Assembly: GCA_947488615.1 (NCBI GenBank)
Contig: CANKZU010000016.1
Location: forward strand, 1 to 64,000
Direction of reading: 5' to 3'
Length of the DNA: 64,000 bases
DNA from: an uncultured Aurantimonas sp.
GTDB taxonomy: Bacteria; Pseudomonadota; Alphaproteobacteria; Rhizobiales; Rhizobiaceae
The notes under the pieces are model-generated. The model made no database searches. It worked only from the letters and a program-made list of their open reading frames with translations, and was not told the origin of the DNA. The translations under genes and the position numbers were made by a program. This document shows, piece after piece, positions 62,916-64,000 of the stretch (position 1 is its first letter; the number at the start of each line of letters is the position of its first letter).

Positions 62916-63884
62916 ATGAAAGCCATTGTCTGCGAAAGCTACGGTCCGATCGACAACCTGGCCTACAAGGAAGTCGACGACCCCGCGCCGAGCGGTAGTC
63001 AGGTCGTCATCCGGCCGGAGGCGATCGGCGTCAACTATCCGGACGGGCTACTGGTCCAAGGGCTCTATCAGGCCAAGCCGGACCTGCCCTTCGTCCCCGG
63101 CATGGAGGCGGCGGGCGAGATCGTGGCGGTGGGGCCCGAGGCCCGGAAATTCCAGCTCGGCGACCGGGTCGTCGCCTACATCGAGAACGGCGCCTATGCC
63201 GAGCGCGTCCTGGTCGACGAGGCCGCCGTCACAGCGCTGCCCGACGGGTTGGACGCAGGCACGGCCTGCGCGCTTGTCTGCGGCTACGGCACCGCGCATC
63301 ACGCGCTGAAGCAGCGCGCCAACCTGCAGCCCGGCGAGACGCTGCTGGTTCTCGGCGCGGCCGGCGCCACCGGGCTCGCGGCGGTGCAGATTGGCAATGC
63401 GATGGGCGCGAGGATCATCGCCGTCGCTTCCTCCGAGGACAAGCGAGCGCTCGCCGTCTCGGAAGGCGCCGAAATCGCCATCGGCTATGAGGATCTTCGC
63501 GCCGACATCAAACGGCTGACGGACGGCCAGGGCGTCGACGTCGCCTTCGATCCGGTCGGCGGCGAGGCCTTCGACGCGGTGTCGCGATCAATGGCGTGGA
63601 ACGGCCGTCTCCTCGTCATCGGCTTCGCGTCGGGCACGATCCCGCAATTTCCGGTGAACCTGGCCCTGGTCAAAGGTTACAGCGTCGTCGGCGTGTTCTG
63701 GGGCGCCTTCACCCGCAAGCAGCCGGCGGTGTTCGCGGACAATATGCGCGAGCTGATGGAGTGGGCGACAGCCGGACAAATCGAGCCGCACGTATCGGAG
63801 CGCGCGCCGCTCGCCGACGCCGCCGACGTCCTCAAACGCATTCACGACCGGCAGACGACCGGCAAGATCGTCCTCGTTCCATAG
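62916..63884 (+). CDS. NADPH:quinone oxidoreductase-like zinc-less MDR protein
   Basis: A 322-residue medium-chain dehydrogenase/reductase of the QOR group. It has IGVNYPDGLLVQGLYQAKPD, FVPGMEAAGEIVAVGPEARK, the NADPH fold LVLGAAGATGLAAVQIGNAM and VDVAFDPVGGEAFDAV. The zinc ligands of alcohol dehydrogenases are absent. It starts two bases after the dehydrogenase stop and probably reduces an enone or quinone in the same pathway. Confidence 0.93.
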   Translation: MKAIVCESYGPIDNLAYKEVDDPAPSGSQVVIRPEAIGVNYPDGLLVQGLYQAKPDLPFVPGMEAAGEIVAVGPEARKFQLGDRVVAYIENGAYAERVLVDEAAVTALPDGLDAGTACALVCGYGTAHHALKQRANLQPGETLLVLGAAGATGLAAVQIGNAMGARIIAVASSEDKRALAVSEGAEIAIGYEDLRADIKRLTDGQGVDVAFDPVGGEAFDAVSRSMAWNGRLLVIGFASGTIPQFPVNLALVKGYSVVGVFWGAFTRKQPAVFADNMRELMEWATAGQIEPHVSERAPLADAADVLKRIHDRQTTGKIVLVP

Positions 63885-63923
63885 GCGGTGACATTTCCGC
63901 GGCCGGATCGGCGGTCCTGCGTC

Positions 63924-64000
63924 TCAGGACACCGAAGCCGCGCCGGAGAGTGTCGGGCTCGAGACCGATCCCGTCTCCTCGCCGAGGCGAACGAAGACCC
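63924..64000 (-). CDS. 3' end of a gene running off the window
   Basis: The last 24 codons of an open frame on the minus strand end in VSSPTLSGAASVS and a TGA at 63924-63926. Codon third positions are GC-rich like the neighbours. The gene would converge on the quinone oxidoreductase with 39 bases between. Nothing can be said about the product. Confidence 0.4.
   Translation of the reverse strand, partial: VFVRLGEETGSVSSPTLSGAASVS

Overview
The window is chromosomal DNA of high GC and dense gene packing from an alphaproteobacterium, most likely a Hyphomicrobiales (Rhizobiales) member. The signs are a Shemin-type hemA behind a perfect FixK/FNR box, a DUF6460 protein, a cisplatin-type ATP-dependent DNA ligase, a rhizobial-style mosaic palindromic repeat, and pimeloyl-CoA dehydrogenase genes. 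I cannot fix the genus.

The most coherent system is at 1165-15203: a lanthanide-type methanol/alcohol dehydrogenase (xoxF) with nearly all its satellite genes. Left to right on the plus strand lie a NarL-type histidine kinase and LuxR-type regulator, a YVTN beta-propeller protein, a cupredoxin-like protein with a poly-aspartate run, an ABC transporter (ATPase and permease) and an exported protein with a DWPC motif. A convergent operon reads xoxF > xoxG > xoxJ > CXXCW rhodanese-like protein. Divergent from xoxF are a periplasmic metallo-beta-lactamase-fold hydrolase and a SoxYZ-like fused thiol carrier, and beyond them a small Cys-rich exported protein. Together they suggest periplasmic alcohol oxidation with its own cytochrome, a thiol-carrier arm of unknown chemistry, a transporter and a dedicated two-component switch.

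15342-33069 is mainly carbon metabolism: a FadB/PimF-like beta-oxidation protein divergent from pimC-pimD, an SDR, gamma-glutamyltransferase, an iron-type alcohol dehydrogenase, an enolase-superfamily enzyme, pncB, a GST, a methyltransferase, an amidase with a MarR-like regulator, an NAD-binding/SAF-domain protein and a lone sugar transferase. A BrnT-BrnA toxin-antitoxin pair sits beside a mosaic repeat near 20.0-20.6 kb.

33205-51477 holds a small basic protein and hemA, a cupin, an AbrB-family membrane protein, an aminotransferase, mscL, a solute-symporter/hybrid kinase convergent with a LuxR-type regulator, a YjbQ protein, a lipase-like hydrolase, pyrD, a MATE pump, a deacetylase-like enzyme, and a DNA ligase next to an ExoX-like exonuclease. 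From 51665 come a nitronate monooxygenase, tRNA-Thr(CGT), and 21 bases after the tRNA an AbiJ-like abortive-infection gene of lower GC. From 54.3 kb onward there are small unknown proteins, one a 33-residue membrane protein. 56394-63884 is a TetR-controlled acyl-CoA catabolic cluster with two divergent operons around a palindromic operator.

The left edge (23-967) carries a SIR2-domain protein of lower GC, probably a truncated defence gene. I saw no CRISPR array, rRNA, insertion sequence or replication origin.
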